NCBI RefSeq assembly: GCF_900105755.1
Contig: NZ_FNTQ01000001.1
Span: 6,014,001-6,078,000 of the forward strand
DNA: 64,000 bases
Source of the DNA: Streptomyces sp. Ag109_O5-10
GTDB taxonomy: Bacteria > Actinomycetota > Actinomycetes > Streptomycetales > Streptomycetaceae
Direction of reading: 5' to 3'
Numbering within the stretch: position 1 is the stretch's first letter; each line of letters starts with the position of its first letter. Under the pieces are notes generated by a model that was not told where the DNA came from, did not search any database, and worked only from the letters and a program-made list of their open reading frames with translations. Positions 16,142 through 25,543 of the stretch are shown one piece after another. A program made the position numbers and the translations under genes.

Positions 16142-16968
16142 CGTCCCTGGAGCGCTTCTCCGTCAACCAGATGACCGTCAAGCAGCTCTCGCTGCCGGCA
16201 CTGGCCGACGCCTGTCAGGAGCTGGGCGTGCCGGGCGTCGGCCTGTGGCGCGAGCCGGTGCGGGCGTACGGTGTCGAGGCGACCGCCAAGCTGGTCCGCG
16301 AGGCCGGCCTGACGGTCACCACCCTGTGCCGGGGCGGCTTCTTCACGGCCCTCGACCCGGACGAGCGCGCCGCCGCGCTCGCCGACAACCGCCGGGCGGT
16401 CGAGGAGGCCGCGACCCTCGGCACGGACACCCTGGTCCTGGTCTCCGGCGGCCTGCCGGCCGGCTCCAGGGACCTGCACGGCGCCCGCGAGCGCGTCGCC
16501 GACGCCCTCGCCGAACTGGGCCCCTACGCCGAGCGGCACGGCGTACGCCTGGCCATCGAGCCCCTGCACCCGATGTTCGCCTCCGACCGCTGCGTGGTCT
16601 CCACGCTCGGCCAGGCCCTGGACCTCGCGGAACGTTTCCCGGCCCACCAGGTCGGGGTCACGGTCGACACGTACCACGTCTGGTGGGACGACCGGGCGCC
16701 CGCGCAGATCGCCCGGGCCGGCGCGGGCGGCCGCATCCACACCTTCCAGCTCGCCGACTGGATCACCCCGCTTCCGGAGGGCGTCCTCAACGGCCGCGGG
16801 CAGATCGGCGACGGCGCGATCGACATGCGCGAGTGGAGGGGGTACGTGGAGGCGGCCGGTTACACCGGCGCCATCGAGGTGGAGCTCTTCAACGACGGGC
16901 TGTGGGCGAGGGACGGGCGGGAGGTGCTCGCGGAGACGGCGGAACGCTTCCTGGCGCACGTGGCGTAG
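16138..16968 (+). CDS. Sugar phosphate isomerase/epimerase-like TIM barrel
   Basis: The ATG overlaps the DUF993 stop (ATGA at 16138-16141). The product of 276 residues is a xylose isomerase-like barrel: GVPGVGLWREP, TTLCRGGFF, RLAIEPLHPMFASDRC (Glu ligand), GVTVDTYHVWWD, RIHTFQLADW, GDGAIDMREW and GAIEVELFND. These positions fit the usual Glu/Asp/His metal site of IolE/IolI-type proteins. It is the last gene of the LacI-linked operon. About 90 bases of non-coding DNA separate it from the MerR promoter. Confidence 0.82.
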   Translation: MTSLERFSVNQMTVKQLSLPALADACQELGVPGVGLWREPVRAYGVEATAKLVREAGLTVTTLCRGGFFTALDPDERAAALADNRRAVEEAATLGTDTLVLVSGGLPAGSRDLHGARERVADALAELGPYAERHGVRLAIEPLHPMFASDRCVVSTLGQALDLAERFPAHQVGVTVDTYHVWWDDRAPAQIARAGAGGRIHTFQLADWITPLPEGVLNGRGQIGDGAIDMREWRGYVEAAGYTGAIEVELFNDGLWARDGREVLAETAERFLAHVA

Positions 16969-17056
16969 TTCGGCGAGGCGGCCGAAGAGGCGACCCTGGT
17001 GATTCGCTGCGGGAGGTGCGGCGTGTGGCCGAGAGCAGGGGGGCGCGGTTGCCGGG

Positions 17057-17087
17057 TTGACCCTCGACCTTGTACAGGGCCCAGAGT
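17057..17087 (+). promoter_or_regulatory. MerR-type promoter with 19-bp spacer
   Basis: TTGACC (17057-17062) and CAGAGT (17082-17087) are separated by 19 bases, the overlong spacer typical of MerR-controlled promoters. The dyad CCCTnnACnnnGTnnAGGG fills the spacer at 17061-17079. It lies 20 bases before the regulator's own start codon, so autoregulation is likely. Confidence 0.75.
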
Positions 17088-17106
17088 GCGTGGTGTGGAG
17101 GACGAC

Positions 17107-18174
17107 ATGCGCAGCATCGGGGAGATGGCCCGCGACAGTGGCCTGGGCGTGAGCGCCCTGCGGTTCTACGACCGCGCCGGCGTGCTGGTCCCGGCCTGGG
17201 TGGATCCGGTGAGCGGATACCGCTGGTACGAGCCGGGGCAGCTGGAGGAGGCCCGCCTGCTGGCCCGCCTGCGCCGGGCCTCGATGCCGCTGGCGGACAT
17301 CCGGCTGGTGCTGGCCGGCTGGTCCGGCCCGGACACCGATCTGGTCCGGAAGCTGCTCACGGCACACCTGCGCCGTCTGGAACAGGGGTTGTCCGGCGCC
17401 CGCGCCGAGTTCTCCGCGCTCCGAGCCCTACTCGACCACCGGGAGAACGTCATGACCTCGCTCCGTACCGCCTCCGTCCGCCTGTCCGTCGCCGCGCCGG
17501 CACTGGCGGCCGCCCTGGACGCCGTTCGCTTCGCCGCGAGCACCGACCCCGAGTTGCCGATGCTCGGCGGGGTCCTGTTCGACATCGAGGGCGAGAGCCT
17601 GCACGCCGTGGCCACCGACCGGTACCGGATGGCGGTCGCGCGGGCCGCTTTCACCGGGTACGAGGGGGGCCGGGTGCAGGTCATCGTGCCCACTCCGCTC
17701 GCCGACGCGATGCGTGCGCTGCTGGACGGCGAGGGGCCCGCGCGACTCTCGCTCGACGGTGACCGCGTGACCCTGGAGGCCGGGGACCGGCAGGCGGCCG
17801 GCCGGTGCCTCGACCACGACTTCCCCGACTACCGCCGTCTCCTGCCCCGGCCCGGCGGACGCCGCACCGTCGTCGAGGTGGCGGCCTTCCGGCAGGCTCT
17901 GGAGACGGGTCCCGTCCGCTCCGGAGAGCCCGGGGCACCCGACCTCAGTGTGCTCAGGGTGGCGGACGGCGGCGCGGTGGCCGTCTGCGCCGATGCCGAC
18001 GACGACTCGGACCGCGTCGCCGTCAACCGTGAGTTCCTGCTGGCCGCGCTGGCCGCCGGCGCCCGCGACCGGCTGGTCCTGGAGCTGGGCGCGCCCACGG
18101 CCCCGATCACGATCCGCCGGCCCGAGGACGAGGGCACCCTCTCACTCCTGATGCCGGTCCGGCTGGAGAGCTGA
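17107..18174 (+). CDS. MerR regulator fused to DnaN sliding-clamp-like domains
   Basis: ATG 17107 has GGAGG six bases upstream. Residues 1-70 are a MerR winged helix (RSIGEMARDSGLGVSALRFY, DPVSGYRWY), followed by a coiled dimer helix to about 115. Residues about 120-355 resemble domains II and III of the DNA polymerase III beta clamp: LFDIEGESLHAVATDRYRMA, the DFPDYRRLLP linker, a VNREFLLAALAA strand and the LLMPVRL ending that closes real DnaN proteins. Domain I is missing and replaced by the MerR part. The clamp-like part could serve as a ligand or protein-binding domain. Its target beyond its own promoter is unknown. Confidence 0.85.
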   Translation: MRSIGEMARDSGLGVSALRFYDRAGVLVPAWVDPVSGYRWYEPGQLEEARLLARLRRASMPLADIRLVLAGWSGPDTDLVRKLLTAHLRRLEQGLSGARAEFSALRALLDHRENVMTSLRTASVRLSVAAPALAAALDAVRFAASTDPELPMLGGVLFDIEGESLHAVATDRYRMAVARAAFTGYEGGRVQVIVPTPLADAMRALLDGEGPARLSLDGDRVTLEAGDRQAAGRCLDHDFPDYRRLLPRPGGRRTVVEVAAFRQALETGPVRSGEPGAPDLSVLRVADGGAVAVCADADDDSDRVAVNREFLLAALAAGARDRLVLELGAPTAPITIRRPEDEGTLSLLMPVRLES

Positions 18175-18274
18175 CCGGCCGCCAGCGGTCCAGGTACAGC
18201 GAGTGGCGGCCGCGCCGGGACGGGCAGAGGATGAGAACGCTGCTCCCGCGCCGTGCCGCTGAGGAGGCCCGTAC

Positions 18275-20383
18275 ATGCGCTGGTGGTCGTCGCTGATCAG
18301 GATCGGCCGGGACGGGCTGCGCATCCAACGGGCGTTCGCGGCCCCCTCGGCGATCGCGCGGGCCGTACTGGGGGTCCTGCTCGCCACGGTCCTCGGCCTG
18401 CTCCTCGACGACCCGGTGGCCGGGTCCATGGCCAGTGTCGGTGCGTTCATCTGCGGCGTCGGCACGCTGGTGAGCCCGTTGCGCCACCCCGTGGTCAACG
18501 CGTTCGGGATGGCCGTGGCCTTCAGCACGACGGCGGTGTTGGGGGCCCTGGTGCACAGCACCACCTGGGCGTTCCTGCTGCTGCTCGGTCTCGCGGCGTT
18601 CGTCACCGGGCTCTGGCGGACGCTGGGCGTCGCGTCCGGCATCCGGGGCTGCCTCGCGGTCATCGGGCTGATGATCACGGCCGATCTCGCTCCCGGCGTC
18701 CACGGCGGCCTGGTGATGGCCGGGTGGATCGCGGTCGGGACCGGAATCGTCGTGGTGGTGCAGCTGCTCCCGCCGTACGGTCCACGGTTCGCCGCCCAGC
18801 GTCGTGCCCTCGCCGCCCTGTACCGCTCGCTCGCCGAGGCCTCGGTCGCGGCCGACCTCGCCGCCCTGGGCGGGACCGCTCCGTTCACGGCGGCTCGGCA
18901 GACCCTGGACCTGCTGCCCCAGTTCAGCCGGCCGACCGCGGCGGCCCTGTTCGGGCTGCTGGGCGAGGCCGAGCGCATCCGCCGGGCGCTGCACACCGTC
19001 CGGCTGACGGAACCGGCGGCCGGGACCCAGGAGGCGCTGGCCGCCGCCGCGCAGGTGCTGGGCACCGTCTCCCGCACGGTGGCCTCCGGCCGCGGGCACC
19101 GCCCCGCCGACTCGGCCGGCACCCTCCTGGAGTCGTGGGCGGCCGCCTCGCCCGTGCGCGGCCCGCGCGACCTGGCCGCGCGGCTGCGGCAGGCCGAGCA
19201 GTTGGCCCGGTCCTCGACCGACGACCGCCTCGGCGATGTGCTGGAGCCCCACGCCGAGGTGCCGGGTCTGTACGCGGGGACCCCTTCCGTGGCGCGCACC
19301 GCCCGGCGGATCCGGGCGCAACTGCGCCCCCAGTCACCGATCTTCCGCCATGCGGTGCGGCTCGCCGTCGCCGTGGTGGTCGCCGAGGTCATCGGCCGGT
19401 CGATCGGCGGGTGGGGCGGTCTCGGCATCTCCGCGCACGGCTTCTGGGTGGCCCTGACCACCATGCTGGTGCTCTTCCCCGAGTACGGGCACACCGTCGC
19501 CCGCGCCTGGGGACGGGCGGCCGGGGCCGTGCTGGGCGGCGTCCTCGCCTGGGCGCTGTCCCTGCCGCACTGGTCGCCCGTCGGCCTCGCCGCCCTGTCG
19601 GTGGTGCTGGCCGCGGCGTCGTTCGTCACCCTGCGGACCGGGCAGTTGATGCTCAACCTGTGGCTGACCACCTGGATCGTCTTCCTGATCCACCACGTCG
19701 GCGGGCTGCCCGGGCCCACGGCGTGGGCGCGCGCCGCCGACACGGTGGTCGGCGCCGCGCTCGCCGTGCTCGTCTTCCTGGTCTGGCCGACCTGGTCCGC
19801 CCGGCGGGTGCCGGGCCTGCTCGCGGAGTGGCTGCGGGTGCAGGACCGGCTGCTGCCCGAGCTGCTGACCGGCTACGCCGACGTCGGGGCGGCCGACCGG
19901 GCCGCGGTCGACGCACTGCGCACGCGATCACGGCAGCTCAGGGGGCACCTGACAGCAGCGGTGGAGCAGTCGCACGCCGAGCCGTCCGAGCGCCGCTGCC
20001 CCTGGTCGGGTGAGCAGCTGGAGCAGATCAGGACCCAGGTGTCCGCGGTCGCCGGATGCGCCAGCCTGCTGGGTGAGAACCTGCCCCGTACCCCGCAGGA
20101 CACCGTGCCGGAGCTGACCGAACTGGTCGATCCGATGCACGAACACCTCACCGCCCTGGCCCGCGCCGCCGCCGGAGCCGAGACCGTGGCCCCGGGGGCG
20201 TTGCGGCGTGTCTTCGACTCCTTCACCGCCCGCTCAGGTCTGCCGGCCGAGACGACCGACGGCTCCGGCAGTGTCACGGCCGGCCGCGCCGTCGCTCTGA
20301 GCACCGCGACCGTCGACGCCGTCGAAGCCCTGACCGCGACCATCGCCGCCCGTCACCGCCCCCGTCGCCACGCGGCAGCCTGA
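18275..20383 (+). CDS. FUSC-family membrane protein
   Basis: This 702-residue protein follows GAGGAGG. It has two membrane blocks, residues about 28-168 and 370-515, each with several hydrophobic helices, separated and followed by soluble helical regions. This two-block layout, and segments such as FWVALTTMLVLFPEYGHTVARAWGRAAGAVLGG, match the FUSC/YccS/AaeB group, linked to export of aromatic acids or fusaric acid. No membrane-fusion partner lies next to it, as expected in a Gram-positive. It converges on the GH15 gene. Confidence 0.8.
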   Translation: MRWWSSLIRIGRDGLRIQRAFAAPSAIARAVLGVLLATVLGLLLDDPVAGSMASVGAFICGVGTLVSPLRHPVVNAFGMAVAFSTTAVLGALVHSTTWAFLLLLGLAAFVTGLWRTLGVASGIRGCLAVIGLMITADLAPGVHGGLVMAGWIAVGTGIVVVVQLLPPYGPRFAAQRRALAALYRSLAEASVAADLAALGGTAPFTAARQTLDLLPQFSRPTAAALFGLLGEAERIRRALHTVRLTEPAAGTQEALAAAAQVLGTVSRTVASGRGHRPADSAGTLLESWAAASPVRGPRDLAARLRQAEQLARSSTDDRLGDVLEPHAEVPGLYAGTPSVARTARRIRAQLRPQSPIFRHAVRLAVAVVVAEVIGRSIGGWGGLGISAHGFWVALTTMLVLFPEYGHTVARAWGRAAGAVLGGVLAWALSLPHWSPVGLAALSVVLAAASFVTLRTGQLMLNLWLTTWIVFLIHHVGGLPGPTAWARAADTVVGAALAVLVFLVWPTWSARRVPGLLAEWLRVQDRLLPELLTGYADVGAADRAAVDALRTRSRQLRGHLTAAVEQSHAEPSERRCPWSGEQLEQIRTQVSAVAGCASLLGENLPRTPQDTVPELTELVDPMHEHLTALARAAAGAETVAPGALRRVFDSFTARSGLPAETTDGSGSVTAGRAVALSTATVDAVEALTATIAARHRPRRHAAA

Positions 20384-20439
20384 AAGGCGAGACGCCGCCG
20401 GAGCTTCGCCGGAACTCCGCCCGGGTGCTGCTGCTGTGC

Positions 20440-22398
20440 TCACCTGCGGATCACGTGGTCCGACGGATACGGCGTGGTCGGCGTGAGCAGTGGGCCTTCG
20501 GCTGCCGCTGACATCGGCTGGGCGTAGAGGAAGGGGACCGGAAGCGGGGAGGTGGGCGGGAAGCCCGGCTTGGCCGCGTCGAGATGGGCATCGAGGTTCA
20601 GTGCCGCGGTCACGAGAGCGAGGTGGGTCAACGCCTGCGGGAAGTTCCCGAGTTGTTCGCCGGTCAGCCCGATCTCCTCGGAGTACAGGCCGAGATGGTT
20701 GGCGTAGGTGAGCATCTTCTCGAAGACGAGCCGTCCTTCACGCAGGTGGCCGGCGCGGGCGAGGGCTTCGACGTACCAGAAAGTGCATGCGGAGAAGGTG
20801 CCTTCGGAACCGAGCAGTCCGTCGGGGGAGGCGGCGGGGTCGTACCGGTACACGAGGCCGTCGGACACCAGGTCCTTCCTGATCGCGTCCAGGGTCGCGA
20901 GCCATCGCGGATCCTGTGGGGGGATGAACCCCACCGCGGGCATCCGCAGGAGTGCGGAGTCCAGGACGTCGCTGCCCAGGTACTGCGTGAACGCCGCCCG
21001 CCGCGGATCCCACCCGCGCCGCAGGATCTGCCAGTAGAGGGCGTCGCGTTCCTTCGTCCAGCGCTGCACCTCGGCGGGGCGGCCGCTGCGCGTGGCCATG
21101 CGGACGGCCCGGTCCAGCGCGGTCCAGCTCATGAGCCGTCCGTAGGTGAAGTCCTTGTCGCCGCCCCGGGTCTCCCAGATGCCCGCTTCGGGACGGTCCC
21201 AGTTCTCGCACACCCAGTCCACCGTGTTGATCAGCGCCTGCCAGATGCGGCAGGTCGTCGGCAGGCCCTGCTGGTCGGCGAAGTGGAGGCATTCCAGCGC
21301 CGATCCGTAGATGTCGAGCTGCAACTGGCCGGCGGCACCGTTGCCGACCCGTACCGGAGCGGAGCCTCGGTAGCCCTCCCAGTGATCCAGGGTCTGCTCC
21401 GCCAGGTCGGAGGAGCCGTCGATGCGGTACATGACCTTCAGAGGGTGCTCGCCCGGACCGGCGTACTCCTGAACGCGGTTGCCCAGCCACTCGGTGAACG
21501 CCACGGCTTCCTCGGTGAATCCCAGCCCGAGCAGCGCGTGCAGGGACAACGAGGCATCGCGCACCCACGCGTAGCGGTAGTCCCAGTTGCGCTCGCCTCC
21601 GACCTGTTCCGGCAGGCTGGTGGTCGGAGCCGCGACCATCGCCCCGGTCGGGGCGTACGTCATGAGTTTGAGCGTCATGGCGGAGCGGTTGACCATCTCC
21701 CGCCACCGCCCGGTGTAGCGCGAACGCGCCAGCCAGTGGTGCCAGAAGGTGATCGTGTCCTCCAGGAGCCGCTCACACTCCTCCGGTGGGACGGTGCGTG
21801 GCGGGCCGTCGGCGAATGTCTCCAGCACCAGGCCACGGGTCATGCCGGCGCGCAGCCTCACGGTCATGCACACGTCGCCGTCGCGAATCCTCCGGTCGCC
21901 CGTGCACTCCTCGCCGGGTGTGTCCACCGTATGGACGGTCACCTGCGTGTCGCGGCCGGCGAAGTGCCAGCCGCCCAGGTGCGAGGTGACCTCGTGCGGT
22001 TGGCGGGCGTAGTCGAACCGGGGGGCGATCTCGATGTCGAACGAGATCTCACCGCGTGTGCACCGCAGCATGCGGACCAGCCGGTGACGGTTCGTCGGAT
22101 CGCGTGGCGAAGCGGGCGGCATGAAATCCACGATCGATCCGACGCCTTGTTCCGTCATGAACCTGGTGAGCAGCACGCAGGTGTCCGGGTAGTAGAGCTG
22201 CCTCGTCGCGTACGTCGGTGCCCGGGGCGCGATCGTCCAGTGACCGCCGCTTTCACTGTCGAGCAGCGCCCCGAAGACACTCGGCGAGTCGAATCGCGGG
22301 CTGCAGAACCAGTCGATGGTTCCCTCGGTCGAGACCAGCGCGGCCGTCTGCAGGTCACCGATGATGCCATGGTGTTCGATCAGCGGGTGTTCCCTCAT
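20440..22398 (-). CDS. GH15 glucoamylase/trehalase-like glycoside hydrolase
   Basis: ATG 22398 yields 652 residues with the layout of cytoplasmic bacterial GH15 enzymes. An N-terminal beta-sandwich (IEHHGIIGDLQTAALVSTEGTIDWFCSPRFDSPSVF) precedes an alpha/alpha barrel with GGERNWDYRYAWVRDAS near residue 270, EQTLDHWEGYRGSAPVRVGN, GIWETRGG, and EGTFSACTFWYVEALARAG and LYSEEIG near the C-terminus. Proteins of this shape act as trehalases in actinobacteria or as glucoamylases. There is no signal peptide. The start is supported by the MREHPLIEHHGIIGD opening common in this family. Confidence 0.87.
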   Translation of the reverse strand: MREHPLIEHHGIIGDLQTAALVSTEGTIDWFCSPRFDSPSVFGALLDSESGGHWTIAPRAPTYATRQLYYPDTCVLLTRFMTEQGVGSIVDFMPPASPRDPTNRHRLVRMLRCTRGEISFDIEIAPRFDYARQPHEVTSHLGGWHFAGRDTQVTVHTVDTPGEECTGDRRIRDGDVCMTVRLRAGMTRGLVLETFADGPPRTVPPEECERLLEDTITFWHHWLARSRYTGRWREMVNRSAMTLKLMTYAPTGAMVAAPTTSLPEQVGGERNWDYRYAWVRDASLSLHALLGLGFTEEAVAFTEWLGNRVQEYAGPGEHPLKVMYRIDGSSDLAEQTLDHWEGYRGSAPVRVGNGAAGQLQLDIYGSALECLHFADQQGLPTTCRIWQALINTVDWVCENWDRPEAGIWETRGGDKDFTYGRLMSWTALDRAVRMATRSGRPAEVQRWTKERDALYWQILRRGWDPRRAAFTQYLGSDVLDSALLRMPAVGFIPPQDPRWLATLDAIRKDLVSDGLVYRYDPAASPDGLLGSEGTFSACTFWYVEALARAGHLREGRLVFEKMLTYANHLGLYSEEIGLTGEQLGNFPQALTHLALVTAALNLDAHLDAAKPGFPPTSPLPVPFLYAQPMSAAAEGPLLTPTTPYPSDHVIRR

Positions 22399-22911
22399 GG
22401 GGCCTCTTCCCCTTGCGTCTGGCGCCGGCCGTGACGTCGCCGCTGCCGGCCACGCCGCTCGCGGTCGCACGACGCGCTCCCCCCTCCAGACTGCACGGCG
22501 GCCACAGGGTTCGCATCACTCCCGGAGGCGGACCGGGAGCGCGCTACGTCCAGTGACGGGTGAGCACGCTGCGGAGCGGTCCGGTTCCCCGCCGGGCGGT
22601 ACACGTGACCCCGGACGGAAGATCCCGGACCGGCGTACAACCGTCCCGCCGTCCCGCCGGTCATAGCCGGCGTCAGGGCTTTCGGAGGGGGATCCGGGGG
22701 GATCGCGGGGGTTCTGGCGCGAAGGGGGAGAGCCGAGGGGATTCGGTCGACGGACCGGGCCCTCTCGAAGCGTGCCCGGGGGGCCGGGCCTGCCCGGGCG
22801 GGTCCGGACATGTCCTGGCGCCGTCGCGGCCGATTCCTGAGTTGTTCCCGGGAGCCGTGTGCCGCAGGCTGCTCCTTACCGGACGACTGTTCGACTCGGG
22901 GGGCGGTTCCC
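22399..22911. other. Divergent region between GH15 and ArsR-type regulator
   Basis: The 513 bases carry the starts of two divergent genes. Several GC hairpins occur around 22760-22815 (for example GCCCGG and CCGGGC runs). I could not fix a convincing promoter or operator and see no gene with good codon use. Confidence 0.4.
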
Positions 22912-23907
22912 GTGCTGCGCATCCACTTCACGCCTCAGGACCTGACCCGCGTCCAGGTGGCGAGCACCCCCGACCCGCTCTGGGAGATCGCCTGCAGCCT
23001 GCACCGATTACAGACCTCGCGGGGCCGCTGGGCCTACGCCGACTGGTACCGCGAGACCCGGACCACCCTCACCAACACCCCGCTCGGCGCGGCCGTCAGC
23101 CGGCTCCTGATCCCGATCCTGCCCCGGGCCCGCTACCTGCCCGACTTCCTCACCCCGCACGAGGCCGCCGACGGCCTGGACCGCGGGCTCGCGGCCGTCG
23201 TCGACACGCCGCCCGAGCGGGTCGCCCACGAGGTCCGGATGCTGGAGCGGTTCAGCGGCGCTCCCGACTGGGCGCCCCGGCTCGTGGAACGCCAGACCAG
23301 GGAAGAACTCGCCAAACTTCTGCGCACTTACCACGAGGCGGTGATCGCCCCCCACGAGAGCCGCGTCGCCGCCGCCGTCGCCGCGGAGCGTGCCCTGCTC
23401 GCGCGCGACGCCCTCGACACCGGGGCCGACGGACTGCTTCGCGGCCTGTCACCCTCCGTCCGCTGGCGGCCGCCCGTCCTCCAGGTCGACTACGTCGAGG
23501 ACCGGGACCTGCATCTCGCCGGCCGCGGGCTGCGCCTGGTCCCCTCGTACTTCTGCTGGCAGTCACCGGTCTCGATGGCGGACGACACCCTGCGGCCCGT
23601 CCTGGTCTACCCCGTGCACGGGGCCCGCCGCGCCGTCCCCGAACTCCCGCCCGACGCCACGCTCGCCGCACTGCTCGGCCGTACCCGCGCGGCCGCCCTG
23701 CGGTTCCTCGCGCTCGGCGCGACCACCTCCGAACTGGCCCGCCTGCTGGGCGTCTCGACGCCCACGGCCACCCACCACACGACCGTCCTGCGCGACGCGG
23801 GACTGGTCATCAGCCGACGCCGCCACAACACCGTACTGCACACCCTCACGCCGCTCGGGGCCGCGTTGCTCAGGTCGACCTCGGGGCACGCCCCACGAGC
23901 CACATGA
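22912..23907 (+). CDS. ArsR-like winged-helix regulator with DUF5937-type N-terminus
   Basis: GTG 22912 follows a GGGGGG tract and opens VLRIHFTPQDLTRVQVASTPDPLWE, a characteristic start for this actinobacterial group. The long N-terminal region (about 230 residues) has no known motif. The C-terminal 80 residues form a winged helix: AALRFLALGATTSELARLLGVSTPTATHHTTVLRDAGLV with a basic wing (SRRRHNTVLHTLTPLG). It ends about 150 bases before a secreted protein gene, which could be a target. Ligand is unknown. Confidence 0.78.
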   Translation: MLRIHFTPQDLTRVQVASTPDPLWEIACSLHRLQTSRGRWAYADWYRETRTTLTNTPLGAAVSRLLIPILPRARYLPDFLTPHEAADGLDRGLAAVVDTPPERVAHEVRMLERFSGAPDWAPRLVERQTREELAKLLRTYHEAVIAPHESRVAAAVAAERALLARDALDTGADGLLRGLSPSVRWRPPVLQVDYVEDRDLHLAGRGLRLVPSYFCWQSPVSMADDTLRPVLVYPVHGARRAVPELPPDATLAALLGRTRAAALRFLALGATTSELARLLGVSTPTATHHTTVLRDAGLVISRRRHNTVLHTLTPLGAALLRSTSGHAPRAT

Positions 23908-24055
23908 GTGTGCCCCCGTACCACCGGAGCGGCGAAGTCCGGCCGCCGGTGCGGGACTTTAGACCCCTGTCGAAGGGCGTGGCCCGCGGGACACGTGCTC
24001 TGCGAGCGTTTCGGGTGCCCGATCCGCCTCACATCCGAACCAGATGGGGGAAACC

Positions 24056-24469
24056 ATGAGGAAGGCCATCACCGCCGGCGCGTTCGCGCTCGTCGCCGCC
24101 GCCGGCTGTCTGGTGTTCGCGCCCGCCGCGTCCGCCGCCCCGGACGCCTGCGTGACGTCCACGCTCACCACCTCGGCGTACGAAGGCACCGGCGGCACCC
24201 ACGTCAAGAAGTCGGCCAGCAGCAGCTGCAGCGACCTCAACCTGACCTACGTCAACGACACGACGGTCTACGGCTACGACGGTTACGCCGGCCGCCTGTA
24301 CCACAGCTCCACCGGCACCTGGAAGACGTGCGACGCGGGCTACATCTGGCTCTACGACGGCTCCTACGCCGTCGACAGCGAGCTGCTGTGCACCGACGTC
24401 TCCGACAACACCACGTTCACCGTGGCGAGTGCGGCGAACGGCGGCGACACCGTCCACGTCGTGCACTGA
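24056..24469 (+). CDS. Small secreted protein
   Basis: ATG 24056 is preceded by GGGGG at 24046-24050. A Sec signal peptide (MRKAITAGAFALVAAAGCLVFA, cleavage near ASA-APDAC) leads to about 107 mature residues. Four cysteines (DACVTS, SSCSDL, KTCDAG, LLCTDV) suggest two disulfides. Many Thr, Ser, Tyr and Asp residues give an extracellular look (YGYDGYAGRLYHSS). I recognise no family. Confidence 0.75.
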   Translation: MRKAITAGAFALVAAAGCLVFAPAASAAPDACVTSTLTTSAYEGTGGTHVKKSASSSCSDLNLTYVNDTTVYGYDGYAGRLYHSSTGTWKTCDAGYIWLYDGSYAVDSELLCTDVSDNTTFTVASAANGGDTVHVVH

Positions 24470-24577
24470 CCCGGTTCCAGGGCCTCCGGTCCCCGGCGGG
24501 CCCGGAGGCCCTGTCCGCACCGCAAGTCGCGTGCCATGCAGGACACACAGGAAACATGGGAAACGGAGGGGAGAGGA

Positions 24578-25450
24578 GTGGTCCGGATGTTCCGGCGCCC
24601 GGTCCTGGTGCGCGCGGCGCTCGCGGTGGCCGTCGCCCTGCTCGGCACCGCGTGCTCCACCGACGCCGCCCGGCGGCCCGGCCCGCCCGCCGCGACCGTG
24701 GCCCCGGCCCGCCTCGGCCGCGCCCTGCCCGCCGACCCGGTGCGCATGGTCCTGCCGGCGACGGGCGCCGAGACCCGGTGGACCCAGGGCCTGTACGTGT
24801 TCGGGCAGCAGGTGACCCGGATCGCCGCCGCCGACTGCGCCCGCAGGGGCGGGTTCGCGGTGCCCGCCCAGGCCCCCCTCGCGTTCATCCGCTTCTTCGC
24901 CCTGCCCGACCTGGACTTCGTCGCCCGGCACGGCCTGAGCACCAGCGCCGACGTGCCCGCGGCCGCCACCGCTCCCAGCACGGCCCGCGTCGGCAGCGCG
25001 GCACAGGTGCGCCGCTGCCAGGCACAGGGCACGAAGGCCGCGGCCGCGCTGAGCGACCTCTACCTGCCCCTGGAACAGCGCTGGTTCGGCGAACTCGGCG
25101 CCGTCGACAGCTCCCCCGCCACGGTCCGGGCCCGGCGCGGCCTGCCCGGCTGCCTGGCCGGGCACGGGACCCCGGCCAAGGACGAGCGGGCCTTCATGGG
25201 GGTGGCCGACGCCCGCCAGCAGGCCGCCGCGCCCGCCGACCTGCCCGCCACGGAGCGCGCCATGGGCCGCGTCTACGCGGACTGCATGCGCCCCGTCGAG
25301 GCCGTCCGCGACCCCGCCCGGCTGAACCTGCGCGCCCGTTTCCTCGCGGACCACGCCGCCGAGGTCCGCACCCTGCGCCGGAGGCTCGTCCCGGCCCTGC
25401 GGGCGGCCGAGAAGCGGTACGGGGTGACCCTGGTGTTCCCCGAGCCCTGA
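24578..25450 (+). CDS. Lipoprotein, function unknown
   Basis: GTG 24578 has GGAGGGG ending seven bases upstream; ATG 24587 in the same frame is an alternative. The product has RRP, a hydrophobic core and a lipobox ending LLGTAC, so it should be lipid-anchored outside. The rest (about 260 residues) is alpha-helical, rich in Ala and Arg, with three further cysteines (AADCARRG, VRRCQAQG, YADCMRPV). It begins about 110 bases after the small secreted protein on the same strand. No family is recognised. Confidence 0.72.
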   Translation: MVRMFRRPVLVRAALAVAVALLGTACSTDAARRPGPPAATVAPARLGRALPADPVRMVLPATGAETRWTQGLYVFGQQVTRIAAADCARRGGFAVPAQAPLAFIRFFALPDLDFVARHGLSTSADVPAAATAPSTARVGSAAQVRRCQAQGTKAAAALSDLYLPLEQRWFGELGAVDSSPATVRARRGLPGCLAGHGTPAKDERAFMGVADARQQAAAPADLPATERAMGRVYADCMRPVEAVRDPARLNLRARFLADHAAEVRTLRRRLVPALRAAEKRYGVTLVFPEP

Positions 25451-25543
25451 CCGGGTCTTGACCGTGCTCCGAGCCGTCGTCTGTCGTCTGCGGCGCCGTC
25501 GTGGCCGGCCGCGCGGTTCGGGGGTGCGTCACCTGGCCGGGGT

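Noticed and set aside
13836..16968. iolG/iolE assignment for the dehydrogenase and isomerase-like genes
   Set aside because: They belong to the broad families but sit with DUF993 and a LacI regulator, 35 kb from the iol genes; no specific inositol signature was seen.
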